Notes: generated from the letters alone by a model not told the origin. A stretch of DNA of 64,000 bases from Siphonodentalium dalli (GCA_032622095.1 CP136065.1:110711195-110775194), one strand, 5' to 3'. Shown: positions 49,033 to 62,327, counted from the stretch's first letter. Made by a program: numbers and translations.

Positions 49033-49650
49033 TTTATAAGAGTCATTCAAGAAATGACTGGCAGATCCATTGGGTTCATTTGGGTCATTGCGTAATGACT
49101 GGCATAGTGTTTAATTACTATGCCTGTCATAACCCAACGAATGGAGCCGCCGTTAAAGTGTGTTATATACCACTCGTGCGGTTAAAGTGTGCATATGTAA
49201 TCACTGATTGTCGTGCGCCGACCAGAGGTGATGTGACACACAGTGTCATACTTTTAGATTGAAACATGATTTTATTTACACACACCCGATGGGATTCACA
49301 CGAACTTTGTTAAAATACTCTGCCGATCATAACCCAATCGATCTGCAAGTCATTCCTTATAATCATATACCAGTACATTTTAACAGAACATTAATAATGT
49401 GAACATATTTTCAAAACTACCGCAGCAATTGTAAGTAACAAATATTGATCAAATTTCAACACAGGCCCCCAATAACAACACGCAGCTTGAAGTGAGGTAC
49501 GTGGTTCTTCGCTGTTTTGTGAAGTGGACACCACGCACAGAGCGCGTGCACACGGTCGGCCTGGAGTGACGTAGTGCTCATCGCTTAATTATTCTGCCGG
49601 TCACAACCCACTGACCCCAATGGAACTGTCAGTCATTTCTTAAGAAACGG
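49033..49650. repeat. Cluster of hairpin-headed repeat pieces
   Basis: Several partial copies of the 12622-12960 family: GAAATGACTGGCAGATC at 49050, TTCACACGAACTTTGTTAAAATACTCTGCC near 49290-49325, CAATCGATCTGCAAGTCATT near 49337, CAGTACATTTTAACAGAACATTAATAA at 49372-49398, and a last hairpin arm near 49590-49645. It appears to be insertions within insertions. Confidence 0.6.
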
Positions 49651-50988
49651 CAAATATCCAGCTGTTTTAAATCTTTCGCAGAAACATGTAACAAACGCTC
49701 TTTATGTTTAATATACCAGGAATTGATTAGACAAGTAACCTTCTTTTTTGTTCCTTGTTGAAGAAAAATCTGGACCCGATTTCATGTTGACGAAAGTTTT
49801 CTAAATCTATGACTTGAATAAGTCTGTGTATGTGCTTAAGTACGTGCGATAATATTATTGGTTTAAACAATATTTATTTCTTGCCAAATATAATATAACT
49901 TTTGAAGATGACACAAGTATGTTTATAGAGAGAGACCCGTAGGGATGAAGAGGATTTGACAATACGATGCTTATTATAGTGGGCAGTGGAACGAGGTTGA
50001 ATAAGAGGAAGAGAAACAGAGTATGACGAGAAGAGTAATGAACTTATGAATTATAGTTTGGTGACAAAGAAAAAAAAACAAGTAACACATATATTTACAG
50101 TGATCATTTATCTTATACATAACATATGAGTTTATTTTACGTAAGAAATTTGAACTGTATATAAGTCGAGTTAAGTGACTAACTTGTCGGTACCTTTATA
50201 TGACTTGTTGCAGCATCGTAATGATGTAATTATTACCAACTTAATTGTCAGTAATATAATTTGTTTTTCTCTTAGTAGAGGCTCTTATGTACTCCCGTGT
50301 GCACTTTTTGAAGAAATATAGCGACTATGCCAATGACGTTGCTTGATATCTCAGGTACCAGACAACAAATGTTAGACACCTTGGGGTCGCGACTGGGTGG
50401 ATTTATGACGTCATCAAGATGGCCGCCATACACAATTTCACAGGGAGAGGGCTTCAAATAAGCCTATGGCTTGTTGCCTAATCCCATTTTTCTTCTAAAT
50501 TTGTATCTATTGTAATTATTTATCTGAATGTCCATAGAGGGAAAAATAAATACTGTTTAAACTAATTTCACAGTATGCACTGAGTCAGTTTGATTAATAT
50601 CTACTTGTAAATTTATTATAGAAATTTGATTATCTCACCACTGACGTGAAAATAATACCCCATACTTCCATTTGACAGAAAAAGTGGCCACCATAAACCA
50701 AGATGGCCGCCAAAATGGCGACCGAAATTCGGAAAATTTATGATTTTTCACACTTTCCTCTTGAATCATTAACCGTTGTTTGAAATTTGTAACGAATAAA
50801 GACCTAAATTTGAATAAATTCTAGTATCCAACGGATCTCATTCCTGTCAGCTATCTTTAAAATGTGAATTCAAAAATGTGCTATGAAAGTTAACCAAAAT
50901 TCAATTATGTGATTCTAGCCAAGAATTGAACAGAAAATAACAGAATTTGATGAAGATAATGTAAAAAATATGCGAATTGCCATATAGT
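49651..50988. other. No gene recognised
   Basis: Non-coding. AAGATGGCCGCC occurs twice (near 50418 and 50701), a phrase often seen in animal repeats and promoters; nothing more can be concluded. Confidence 0.4.
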
Positions 50989-51088
50989 NNNNNNNNNNNN
51001 NNNNNNNNNNNNNNNNNNNNNNNNNNNNNNNNNNNNNNNNNNNNNNNNNNNNNNNNNNNNNNNNNNNNNNNNNNNNNNNNNNNNNNNN
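50989..51088. other. Assembly gap (100 N)
   Basis: Exactly 100 N, the usual placeholder for a gap of unknown length. Frames crossing it are not real. Confidence 0.99.
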
Positions 51089-52080
51089 GAAGTGGAGGCA
51101 ATACCGGTATGCTCGAAGATTTTTCAAGGGTTGTTTAACTTCCACAAAAGGTTGACGAATCTCACACGTAGAAAAGACAATAATAAACAGCATAAACTTT
51201 TGATCTCAGCCTTTGAAGAAGATAGGATATTAAATGGTGTAAAATCAGATATGTCATGGTCTAATAATATGGTAAAAATTGCTAAATTTGTTAAAATTAA
51301 AATAGATACTCTTGATGAATCACAATTCAAAGATATAGTTGTGAACACTTACAACAAAAAGATATTGAACGAATATAACTGCATGAAGGTATCAAATGAT
51401 GGAAAATTGAGATTCTATAGTAAAATTGTAATAGGATCAAAATTTAGAAACTATCTTCACTTTAATTTACCAAAGGATCTCAGAAAAGAACTAACTAAAC
51501 TCAGAATAAGTGCACACACACTTAATATTGAAACTTTGAGATATACAAAACCTAAGCCAAAAGACGCACCTGAAAGGTTTTGTTCACATTGTTTGGACAA
51601 AGTTGAAGATGAAACTCATTTCCTGTTTAATTGTGAACTATATGCTGATATAAGAAAAAGGTACAATTTTTTTTCAGATTGGTCAATTTATGAACAATGC
51701 AAAGACTATTCTGAATCCATCAACCTTTACATGTGCAAAACAAGTATGTAGCTTCATAACAGAAGCGTTGAAAAAACGACAAGCCATACAATAACTATCC
51801 CCAGTTACTTGAAATAATATTGTTTTAGGATATATACATATTTATAAAATCCTCTATTCTCATCCTGAAAACAATTCCGACAAATTAATTAATTACATTA
51901 ATTTATAATGTATTAAAACAAGCCGTTAGACCAATTTACACATTTCAATGACACATATAATTATTATAGGTGTTACAGTTAACATTACATTGATTACACA
52001 TTGTCATATTCAATATGTTATGTTTATGTTATGGATCACGCTTCTTGGCTAAAATCCAATAAATAATTGAATTGAAATAA
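51089..52080 (+). pseudogene. LINE 3' end: C-terminal region with zinc knuckle
   Basis: A frame open from the gap to 51751 encodes a LINE C-terminus: LRKELTKLRISAHTLNIETL, then CSHCLDKVEDETHFLFNCELY with a C-x2-C...H-x4-C knuckle. The expected ending (TFTCAKQVCSFITEALKKRQ to TAA at 51792-51794) lies in another frame, so a one-base shift occurred near 51710. The tail near 52055-52075 has AATTGAATTGAA. The reverse transcriptase part, if present, lies in or beyond the gap; the gap may have been caused by this repeat. Confidence 0.8.
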
Positions 52081-52806
52081 GAGTCATACCAAACTCCATG
52101 CAGGGTTTATCTCACTTGATGACTCGATATATATAAGACCACTGTCATCGGCGATATTTTACCCCCATTGTGTGAACTTCCACGATATATATATATATAC
52201 TAAGTGAACATAGTCACATGTCATCCCATAGAAGCATACAAACTAGCTAGCTAACAAAGCTTGTGAAATTTTCTTACATTAAGTTGAAAAGTCCTATCAG
52301 AACCAAAGAACTATTTCGCGCAATGAAGTGGTTTTGGTTCTCCGGTTGTTTTATAAACACAAATGTCTAAAAGCACATGGACAACCGCATGACAAACATC
52401 AGTCAAATCAATGCTGCCATTTTGCTGAATAGCTTGCGAAAATCGGCAACAAGACTTTTTAAGTCTCCGTTCTGTCAATACGTGTTTAGATTTTGTTTTG
52501 TTTATACATATGTTATGTGTAGTATACTACAAAATGGATTGGGGCACAAGTTACAAAACGTAATGAGCCCCTCTCCGGTATACATTGATACAAACACTTT
52601 GTTTAACAAAGTGGCACAATAAGTAACTTATTTACAGCTACATATGTGGTGAATGGGAACGGTGATGATGGAAGATTGTAACAGTTTATTGAGGAAGGGT
52701 GAGAATGAGAATGATTGGCGGGGGTGCCAACGCCGAGTGTGCTTGCTATGCTGAGGCGAAAACATATGTGTTAATTGATAAACTTATTTATTATCGTGAA
52801 ATCTAA

Positions 52807-53380
52807 CTAGAAATGTTTAGTCTCCGCGATTAAATGCTGGACTATTTTGAACAGTTTCACAATTTGTTTGTTACGAGTATTCGGGATGCCAACAAGTAGA
52901 TTGTTCATATGCGTTAATTTACTTCGTTCTCTGTGTAGCAGGTGAAACGTCTCCGTTTGTTCTGACTGGTAGTGGGGACACATAAAGAAGTAATGATAGG
53001 CATCTTCACACTGGTTGCCGCACGTACAACGTGGACTTCCTGAGATATAGTTCTGGAATTTGTCAGACTGAAGATTACTACAATAGTTTCGTAGTCTGGC
53101 GTGCAATACAATTATATTTCCTACGTCCTGTATAGAAATATAATGGGGGTCTAGTGGTAGGATCAATCATTCAAGATAATCTTTAAAATCGAAAATCGTC
53201 GGAGCTTCTGTTATTGCGGAAGGCACGTCGTTCCACGCCTTTATGGTTGAGGGGGGGATGACTTTTTGTAATGCTCAGTATTGCTGAAATATGTGTAAAA
53301 TATTTCGGGGTTTCTGAGTTCATTCTCGGATATGTCGGCTATCCTGGGTGGTAATTAGATCTCAAAGCACATATTACCTG
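52807..53380 (-). pseudogene. LINE C-terminal fragment, broken
   Basis: Minus strand, in order: ENELRNPEIFYTYFSNTEHY, a frameshift at a G run (about 53250-53258), STIKAWNDVPSAITEAPTIF, DFKDYLE with an in-frame TGA, LILPLDPHYISIQDVG, then RLRNYCSNLQSDKFQNYISG, a C-x-C...H-x4-C knuckle (CTCGNQCEDAYHYFFMCPHY) and a stop at 52807. These are the last segments of a LINE ORF2 after the reverse transcriptase. It is a different family from 51089-52080. Confidence 0.8.
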
Positions 53381-54950
53381 TAAATTTGAGGGGATCAAGT
53401 TCGCCATATTTGCAGGAAAAATCGCGCCACTATAGAAAACAATAACAGGCTGGTACACAGCCGATGACATATCAGAGTCAGAAAGGAAGTGTGACTGGTG
53501 TGAGAGCTCTGGTAGAGATTGTAGTCATACCACAAGATCAACGGGGCGAATTAATCGGTCACGATCCATTCAGACCATCACCTTTAAAGGTAATCAAGGC
53601 GCTCGAAATTTGGATACAGAGTTATTCAAATTTTGTCGATCAAATGACAAATAACAACTTGCATGAATGATATACCATATCAGAATGTATGCATATCGAT
53701 GTGTCAGGTGACCTTCTTTGGTAATGGCAACACACGACGGTCGTTACAAGTTACACGTACTTTTAGCTGAGTCTGGCTAATGCAACAATGTTTGTTTGTA
53801 TTTTTTCTTAGTCGGGATCGGTTAGTTTAGATTAAAAATAGTTTTTACTCCGACACAATTCATTACATGTTAATTTACAAATGTTATGTACATGCATGTA
53901 GGTATAGTAAATTAATTTCACTATGTTCCATTTGCATATGTATATATAGATGAATTTGGTTGGAAAAGAAACGACAATAAGATTTAGCCTTTTATAGTCG
54001 TCCCTGTATAAGCAAAGCCCACGCGATATACATGTTCATTAATTATAAATCGATTATCGTTATAGTAGTCACTGGCCGGGCGCGACAGTAGGTTTATTTA
54101 TGTTCTTCAGAATCTAATTAACCCGATATATAAGGAACTGAGTGGGGTGAGCACTCCAAGGATAAGCTTGTTCGTTGAAAACTATACACTATATAGTTCA
54201 TATTCAATTGGCTGTTTATTCATATAAACAACAAATATCTATATCAAAAACGTGAACAAAATAAATTTGTCATGAAAGTGGAAGACCATAACCGCCACAC
54301 ATCTGAAACATATATATGTATACGACCAGTAGCACCAAATAAAAACTGAGAACTACACTAGGAGACAGTGGGACTAGTTGTGAGTAGTATAATGGGCAAA
54401 AGGCACATAAATCCTCAAGGTGCTAGCATGAAAATTGGGCGGGAGGGAGGGAAATTGAATCTTGTAAATGATTAATTTTTGGAATTTAAGTTTGTCAAAT
54501 TGAATTACATTATTATTCTCTTGATAAACAAAATGGCAGTTTCCTTTTGCTGCGGATATTATGATAATGAGGGGAAATATTTCCATTATAAAATCGAATT
54601 GAAACTAATAAAGAAAATAGACTATCCATACACCATTAGCAACACAGGGTTAACAGGGTTATATATTCAAATAGAGTTGCTCGTAGGCTTCGATCCACAT
54701 ATTAAACTCAGAGCCCTGGTGATCAAATTATTTCGATAAATACTTAAGGCACGTTCACATGGAGCTGCAAGAAAATGTCGGTCAGAATATACCAGGTACA
54801 AATCTTTACCCGTGTGCGTGTGGACTGATTACTGATAAATGGTTGGGTTTAAAATGTTCAGAATGGCATTCGCGGCTGTCACGCGGTTTTCTAGATGTAA
54901 ACAATCTCAAGTTTGTACCCTAGTATTGGAGTATTGAATATATGTATGAC
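53381..54950. other. No gene recognised
   Basis: Short frames such as 53467-53670 and 54479-54739 lack family motifs. Non-coding as far as I can see. Confidence 0.4.
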
Positions 54951-54959
54951 ATTCGTGAA

Positions 54960-55790
54960 TGCAGGTGTGTCGAGAGGGTCTTCTTGTGGGGGTGGGGCTT
55001 TAAAAATTCATCCTGGTAAATTTGTTAAAATAACCAGGGTATTTAACCCAAGTAAATTTCATCCAGCGCCCGTCCTATCATACTAAATTGGTTACGTGGA
55101 CGTATTTATCCAGATCCAGATGCGTTGGATGTAAATGTAAATTTGTACCCTGGTATTTTATACGAAAATTCACCATGGGGTTTTGCTCCTCTATCAGCTT
55201 ACAAAGTCTCTCATGTGTTTAAACAAAATTCACCCTGGTATCATTCCCCATATACTTGGCAATTTTAGCCTTGTAATTTCACCATGGAGTTTTCACCCTG
55301 GTGATATCAGCCATATTTTTTCACCCTATATTTACTCTTGTGTTTTCACCGTAATGACTCCTAACATGTATTTTCACCCTAGTGGTTTAAGTCTTGTGTT
55401 TTCAATCTGTGAGTTGGTATGTTTTCACTCTGTAAGTTGGTATATCATATAAGTTTTATTTACCCTGGTATACCATGGTAGCTTTTAGAAGGCTTAAACT
55501 TTGAGAAAAATCATCGGGGGTTATATGACTGACATATGTTATTACCCAAGGTGTAAACACTGCATGACTTCGGCAATATGGCAATTTTCTTGCCCCAGTC
55601 TGTTAACTTTTGAGTATGACGCCGGGTACTCCATTGTTTAGCTCTGATTAAATATCGAAACATGTTTTTTTTCTCGCAAAAAAGATACAAAGCACCCAAG
55701 ATGCATTATGTGATATTATGAAATAGCGTTATCGCTCATATTACCATGGTGTTTTACCCTGATAATTTCAGCCTTGAATTTTCACAAGTA
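54960..55790. repeat. Field of TTCACCCTGGT-like phrases
   Basis: Variants of TTTTCACCCTGGT / TTCACCATGG and CCTGGTATTTTA recur irregularly every 20-60 bp, with GTAAATTTGTACCCTGGTA and ACCCAAGTAAATTTCATCC nearby. It is degenerate tandem sequence, not coding. The 55183-55452 frame is its by-product. Confidence 0.6.
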
Positions 55791-55900
55791 AAACTACGAT
55801 GGTATACCAACGTTACTGTTAAGCGATGTATCAAACTAAATATTGCCTTCAAAGTTATTACATCGATGTTTGAGCGGAAAGATAAGGTGCATGATTATGA

Positions 55901-56458
55901 TCAATCAAGATCGTTTATTATCATATTACAATATATATGGAAAATTGGGTCACATGGGTAACTTGACCCTGTGATTGTCATGGGATGGGTGCCGTTGATC
56001 TCAGATGACATAGAGTGGCACCAAATATCAATAAGGAGCGTTTACAAATAGCTTAGCACATATGGAGGTAGAGTAGGGGTAACTTAATTCCCTGGGGTGT
56101 TTCATGGAATAGTAACTAATGATTTACTCATTCTTTACCCAAGCAACGCCGGGTTCCCCAGATAGTAATATATAAGTACTCAATCAAGATCGTTTATTAT
56201 CAGATTACAATATATATGGAAAATTGGGTCACATGGGTAACTTGACCCTGTGATTGTCATGGGATGGGTGCCGTTGATCTCAGATGACATAGAGTGGCAC
56301 CAAATATCAATAAGGAGCGTTTACAAATAGCTTAGCACATATGGAGGGAGAGTAGGGGTAACTTAATTCCCTGGGGTGTTTCATGGAATAGTAACTAATG
56401 ATTTACTCATTCTTTACCCAAGCAACGCCGGGTTCCCCAGCTAGTAATATATAAGTAC
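55901..56458. repeat. 279-bp tandem duplication
   Basis: Copies 55901-56179 and 56180-56458 differ at only a few bases (ATCATATTAC/ATCAGATTAC, GGAGGTAG/GGAGGGAG, CCAGATAG/CCAGCTAG). Each ends AAGCAACGCCGGGTTCCCCAG followed by MTAGTAATATATAAG, which resembles 3' ends seen in some Helitron-like elements (CTAG at the end). Confidence 0.9.
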
Positions 56459-56904
56459 TATCTGGGAAAACATACATAATTATGCAAGGAAGTAGTGTAT
56501 GAGTGCAGCATGATCAAAGCATATTTGTTAGTTAGTAATGGGACATGCAGGGTATTTAGAGGTTTTTGGTATTCAGCCAACACATGTATAATAAGTGACA
56601 AAATATATAATTGAGTAAAGAATCTTTATATATGCAAGGAAATACAGTTCAACAATGACAACGGATGGCTGAATAATGTAATAGCTGTTTATGAATTGAC
56701 AATTCGCATTGGCCTGTATAGTGTATGCCGGGTAATTTGATTTACACTGGTAACTATTCGCCACATAATATTGTGGTTTATGTGTGATGCGTTGCGTTTT
56801 ACCATAGGCATCGATTACAGCAAAGTGAGGCATTATATTACCAGAGATACCAGATTGTTTGGAAGGAAATCTAGGTTTTTCAAGGTATGTTGCAAATAAA
56901 ATTG

Positions 56905-57330
56905 ATGATTTACACTGGTTATATTGGTTTTACCAGCGTGTTTTTGAAACACCCAAGTAGAATAAATGTAAGCCTCACATTGCTTTGGTCATGGTCATGG
57001 TGAAATCTCAAGTCACCCTGCAGTAAACCCACGTAAAGCGTGATTTACACTGGTTTATATTGGTTTTATCAGTGTGTTGTGAAACACCCTATAGTAGAAT
57101 CAATGTAAAGCCTCACATTACTTTAGTATAATCATGCTTAATTCTCAATTCAGCCCAGTAAACACATGTAAACCACGATTGGCATTGGTTTTACCAGCGT
57201 GTTTTTGAAACACCTAATATAATCAATGTAAAACGTCACATTACTTTGGTATTATATCATCCCGAATTATCAATTCACCCCAGTAAACATATGTAAAGCG
57301 TGATTTACAATGGTTTGCCAGGGTGATTTT
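56905..57330. repeat. About three tandem units of roughly 130-150 bp
   Basis: Each unit carries GATTTACACTGGTT, TTTTACCAGCGTGTTTTTGAA, ACACC, TCAATGTAAA, CTCACATTACTTTGGTA and CCAGTAAAC. Copies are diverged. Related in wording (ACTGGT, ACCCTG) to the 55.0-55.8 kb field. Confidence 0.75.
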
Positions 57331-60188
57331 TGTTATAAGGGGAGGCAGAGTACCCAACATGGAATTTCAAACTTAACTCCCCACTGATATACAAATGAAA
57401 GAACTACACTAGAACACCGACTATTAACGATCGGATTGCATATGCTCTAAGTTGAAAATCTATTGTGCGGATCACACAGCTTATCTGTAAACTCTAATGA
57501 ACGTCTTTTTACAGCGTTCCAAAATTATATTCTATCCACGGGTCGTTTCAGTACTGAACAGGTTGATTTGAGCAACTCTGATGATGATATCTAAAAATGC
57601 ATGTACTCTTAACCAGGAGTCAGTCGGTTTATCTATTTTCTACTCCCGAACCACCTAAATGTTCATTTCATAATTGTTAATTAATTCTTATTTCCGGCCA
57701 TCTTGAACAAAACAAATTATTAGTTTGATTAATTTATTTTCTACGCCATTTTATTTATTTCAGTATTTCTCAGGACTTCTTATTTTGGGAAGAGGAGCAT
57801 TTAGTAAGTTGTAATAAACTTTTTCTCCGATCCCCGTTGCTCATCGTACATACAACTGTATTCAAAGTAGTATGTGATATTATATTCTGGGATGACCAAT
57901 AAAATATGTTCAAGCAAGTAGACCGAAATATTCCGAGTCCGAAAATTTCCATTTTCACCACCCCCTGCGTTTGAGTCAAAATATTTGACCAAAAGTAGGA
58001 AACATTCGACGTTTGGTCTAAAACAACTAAATTCACTAATACTATTAAATACTGCATGGGTCAGGCATGAAACTTCCAACCCTTGAAAATGTTGGCCGAA
58101 GTTGAGGGGGGACACCCGATGCATCACGCCAATGCACTCACAAAGGCATTCTATCCGAGCAAAGGAGGGAAAAAACAGCCACTTTATTTGGAAATAGATG
58201 CACGCGTATAATTTGAATCGTGCATGCATTTATTGGTGGGGGGGGGGGCAAATGATATTTTGTTTGATCAAGAGGATCTCTCCCCCATCGAGAACCTACA
58301 AGAAGTTTGATATAGAGGTGGGGATTTTGTTTCGTTCTTGAGGCGGTGTAGCTGGGGAATAGCACGTGTCTGACGATCACACGCATCCATATATACTTCA
58401 GCTATTCTAATAAGCCAACTAGAAATTACGAAGTGAATTGGTGAAACAGACGATAACAGTGAGGTATCATAACCCGAGAGTGTGAGTTTACACTTACGGA
58501 CTTCTTCCCTACGATAGTATTTAAAGACATATTATGGACATATTTAGGTGCGTGAAACTGTTAAGTTAGTATTGAGACGCTATGCCGACTGGTGGAATAT
58601 AGCATTCTATACTAACATCACCGAAAATCTCAAGCGAATCGACCGTAGCACTCCATAGAAAACGTCGTCTGAACTACGCCCAATTGTAAATATTTACCTC
58701 TCAATTCGGGACGCAACTATCGGCGATAAACTACCGAAAACGATTTCACCATCGAGAGTAGCTACATTTAATTAATATATAAGAATGATGGTGTGTCATG
58801 TCCATTTGGATATAATATTTGTATAAAATAACTACTTTTAGCAAGATTATTCTCCATTTCTATTTGATTGCCATATCGGAGTGTTCCACGTCACTTTAAC
58901 GGATACCGACGACCACCAATCAAGGTGAAAACGGATCACCAGTCAGTGATCAATTAAATAGTAGTGCAGTGCACTGTGTCCGTGGGATATTTTCTTCTAT
59001 TATATTTGTATTGGTTAAGTAAGTCACCTGGGGCATTTAGCTGGTATTTTCATGGAGTTCCATGTGAACGCGCCTTGTGGGCTTGGCGAACATATTGCCA
59101 ATTGTCCCGCCATGCGGGTTAGTTACTACATTTATCACCCGACAACAAGGAGCTTATCTGCAGTAGTTTAAAGTCGATGGGGCTACATCATTTATGCCGA
59201 CAAAATCCCTTTCGCAAATCTTATTGTTTTCATTCGAAGATAAATGTTACATGGGCATAATATATATATATTGAAGAATATTGACCAAGTAAAGGTTTTG
59301 TTTTCAATAACGAAAAGACACATAAAAAGTATCATGTGAAAATGATAATGCAATCATATATATAGCTGACAGTTCACATCACACCAATGGCTAAGATGCG
59401 ACAATTATATTGTAGACGTGCATGGTTTCATTGACAATATGCATTCCGGATGTTGAATTTAGCTGTCGTAATCTACTTGCATTTTCCGACTGAAAAAGAC
59501 TCCCACCACACCTTTACTGCTATTTTGTAATGGGAGGCCAACTCATTAAAATATTATCACTGTATTCAGGGCGTCAACCCCATTCATATGCAATGTAAAA
59601 TGTATCATAGTTGATGAATGTATCAGATTGTGTTATCTGTGACCAACCAGGGGTGTGCTCTGGTATTCAGCTATAGAAGTGACGACCATGCAGACACGAA
59701 ATGAATGAGTTTTCAGCCACTCGAGGTAGTGTTAGTCAACCGACTGTGCGAATCGAAGTGTCCAGTTAATTCATGGAATGTGGGGCGTAGTAGATAGAGC
59801 GCAGGAAACCTCTCGCGGAACTAATTCGCCAACAATGGCATCAAATGGGTTAGGTTATTGCGAACGTAACTGTTACAACCATGTATGGAACGCCCAATAT
59901 CTCCTCTTGTTCAAGAATGTCAAGTAGAAAACAGGTCGGCCAACCCGTATTGCTGAGTTCATTTTTTTGTATTGTTTCTTTAGTCTTTCGACACTGGGTT
60001 CACGATGAATATAGTACACACATGTATATAATAGATGCGACCGTATGGCGTTATTCACTGAATTTTTTCATAACAGACACGTATTTGTGGTATCTCTTCA
60101 ATAATTCGTTACGACAGCATGATTTCCATGCAGTGATGCCGTCATATTCACCTTTCTGCGCATGAGATTCTAGTCCATAAACTTCACT
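57331..60188. other. No gene; second copy of the 13.9 kb repeat at 58500-59000
   Basis: 58500-59000 pairs loosely with 13900-14440. The remainder shows no exon or RNA gene that I can support. Confidence 0.4.
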
Positions 60189-60610
60189 TTTAAAGGTGCT
60201 CAATCCGATTCGATGGTCCCCATATCATCAGATTCCAACAATAACAACATTTCTTGAAATTCCGCTTCATCGATTAATTGCCAAAAAAAATAATGCTATG
60301 GTATAAAATTGCCCCAAAAGTGTTATTTATCAACATTTTGTTCAACGAAATTTGGCCGGATTGTCAAATATATATCACACAAAGCCACATGATTTTAGAG
60401 TTATCCATCTTCATCCGCAGTTTGGTCCGAGACCGTCGGCTTGACGAATATTTTCCAGGCCGCTAAAAATTACATATCGCTGGAAATAAAATATCTCAAA
60501 AATCTATATCTGATCACTCTTGAGCTTTGATGGGTGGGTTCCTCGACTTGAATCAAATATTTGTTTACCCCCGAAGCCAAATAAATAGTAATTTAGGAGT
60601 GTTAATTTGA
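60189..60610. repeat. Inverted-repeat element, AAAGGT..CTCAATCCGAT family, copy 1
   Basis: It starts TTTAAAGGTGCTCAATCCGA and ends in CCCCGAAGCCAAATAAATAG and TAATTTAGGAGTG, the inverted partner of the family's left end. Shares GAGCTTTGATGGGTGGGTTCC with the inverse of 63284-63551. Confidence 0.65.
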
Positions 60611-61336
60611 TTATGTATATTTAAGTGTCTATCGCTATAACCGTGTGCGTATTAGTTGCTCAGTTACAGTCCAGTCTGGCTTAACTTTTAATCTAATGTT
60701 TCTCGACATGGTTCTTCATCCTAGAAACGGCGATTTCATGTATGCATATTTAGAAATACAATAACCATCACGAACAATATATACAAGAGGTTTCAATTGT
60801 GTGTGAAAGTGCTTGAGCATAATCATACCGAATGTTTATGAAACCCTACCTTTCGTACATGGTGGTTTCAATCCAATTCAATTTATTTAGCTCGCGTGTG
60901 GATATGGTATATAAGTGGTTTTCTTTGTAAATATTTATTAAATATGACAACACGCGCAGCAATTCTCTGCCTGAGTGACAATCAGTCAGTATCAGTATGA
61001 ACACGAGTGTATGTTCACACAGACTGTGCGATGATCTAATATTCTCATGGTAAAATGCTTACTCGAGGTCGTTATCTCAATCGGCATCTCCAGTTTAAAG
61101 TTAGTCTTACATCACGTGCACATGGGTTCAAAGACTTATACACAAAAATAAATGCAACCAATAGGCAATAAATAAGCAAACTATCTATTTTAGCTGTAAA
61201 ATGAAGTTGTATTGCTTTTGGTCGATTTTTTAGGGACAATGTCGACCGCGAGCATATGAGCCGTGGCTGTCTCTCTATCATCGGTACTTTTCAACGTTTT
61301 GTTGAGTCTAACGCGCTGTCGAAATCCAAGGAATCT

Positions 61337-61520
61337 GGGCCCTGTTTCGTGAAGGTAACTTATGACATAGTTGGGACTTAAGATGGTCATAATTTCAACC
61401 TTCAGTCATAAGTACGTTTCACGAACAAAGTCTTAACCTATAGGATGGTCTTAACTTTGGTCTTAACTTTAAGACTGGTGTGAGGTGTCATAAGATAATC
61501 TTAAAGTTAAGACCTACGTT
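61337..61520. repeat. Possible MITE starting GGGCCCTGTTTCGTGAAG
   Basis: GGGCCCTGTTTCGTGAAGGT followed by several GGTCTTAA / CTTAAAGTTAAGAC phrases, a wording common in small animal transposons. No closing inverted end was found. Confidence 0.4.
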
Positions 61521-62233
61521 GTGATCCGCAGTTGGTCCGAAATGTGGATGGGATCTAGTTCATGTATATATTATTATAAACACATTTAACTGAATAACAC
61601 CCTGCTAGCACGAATGGGTGTTTCAGAAATGGTAGTAATTAATAACCAACTGGTAAGCTATAGCAGTGACGTGGCCAGTGGTTGCAAGATTGGCGGGGTG
61701 TCCGCTACTAACTGTAAACCGCCAAGACCGGGCTATATATACATTTCTAATTGCTGTAACAAAAAGAATATATTTACATAGAGTTGAACATCATTTGCGA
61801 TTCAAATCATACAATCGCACTGTAGACAATAATCATGTTGAGACAATCAGTCCGAACATTTTCACATCGAGGATAATAGTGAATGATTTATACTCAGTTT
61901 TTTTTTATAAATGCTTATGTCAGCTATTATTATTATTATTATTTACTTGCCTTTCTATGTTATTATGTTATAATTTGCATTTAATGATAAATTTTCCAAC
62001 ATAGATTAAAATGGGGATAGCAATGCAGTTTTCCGTACTTTGAATAGCACAAATTCTTCGCATTTTTGGTTCGCGGAAGAAATTAGTTCCGTCGTTTCAA
62101 AGTAGCATGATATGGATTAGGAAAACCACACAGCGTCCTGATATGGTCTAGCGGCTGAAAAGACGATAAACGCCAAAACAAAAACCAAACTGGGAAATAA
62201 CGAAGATCACATCTGTTTCTATTTATTTTTCAG

Positions 62234-62327
62234 GGTAAACTTCAGTATTGGCGTATCGACTACTATACAACAATGGATTGCTTGGTCTTGATAGTCTTTC
62301 TAGTCGCATGTGTCGCTGTATTATTAG
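62234..62327 (+). CDS. Possible signal-peptide exon of an unknown gene
   Basis: After a TTTTTCAG acceptor come 39 nt of possible 5' UTR, then an ATG at 62273 and MDCLVLIVFLVACVAVLLG, followed by a GTTAGT donor in phase 1. A hydrophobic N-terminus ending in phase 1 is the usual first coding exon of a secreted protein with phase 1-1 modules, such as the PAN-like gene at 39-41 kb. No following exon was found before 64000, so this rests on splice-site and hydrophobicity evidence only. Confidence 0.35.

Noticed and set aside
50901-51193. Open frames crossing the N gap
   Set aside because: Gap placeholder, no real sequence.
53467-53670. 68-codon frame starting MTYQSQKGS
   Set aside because: No splice context, motif or similarity that I recognise.
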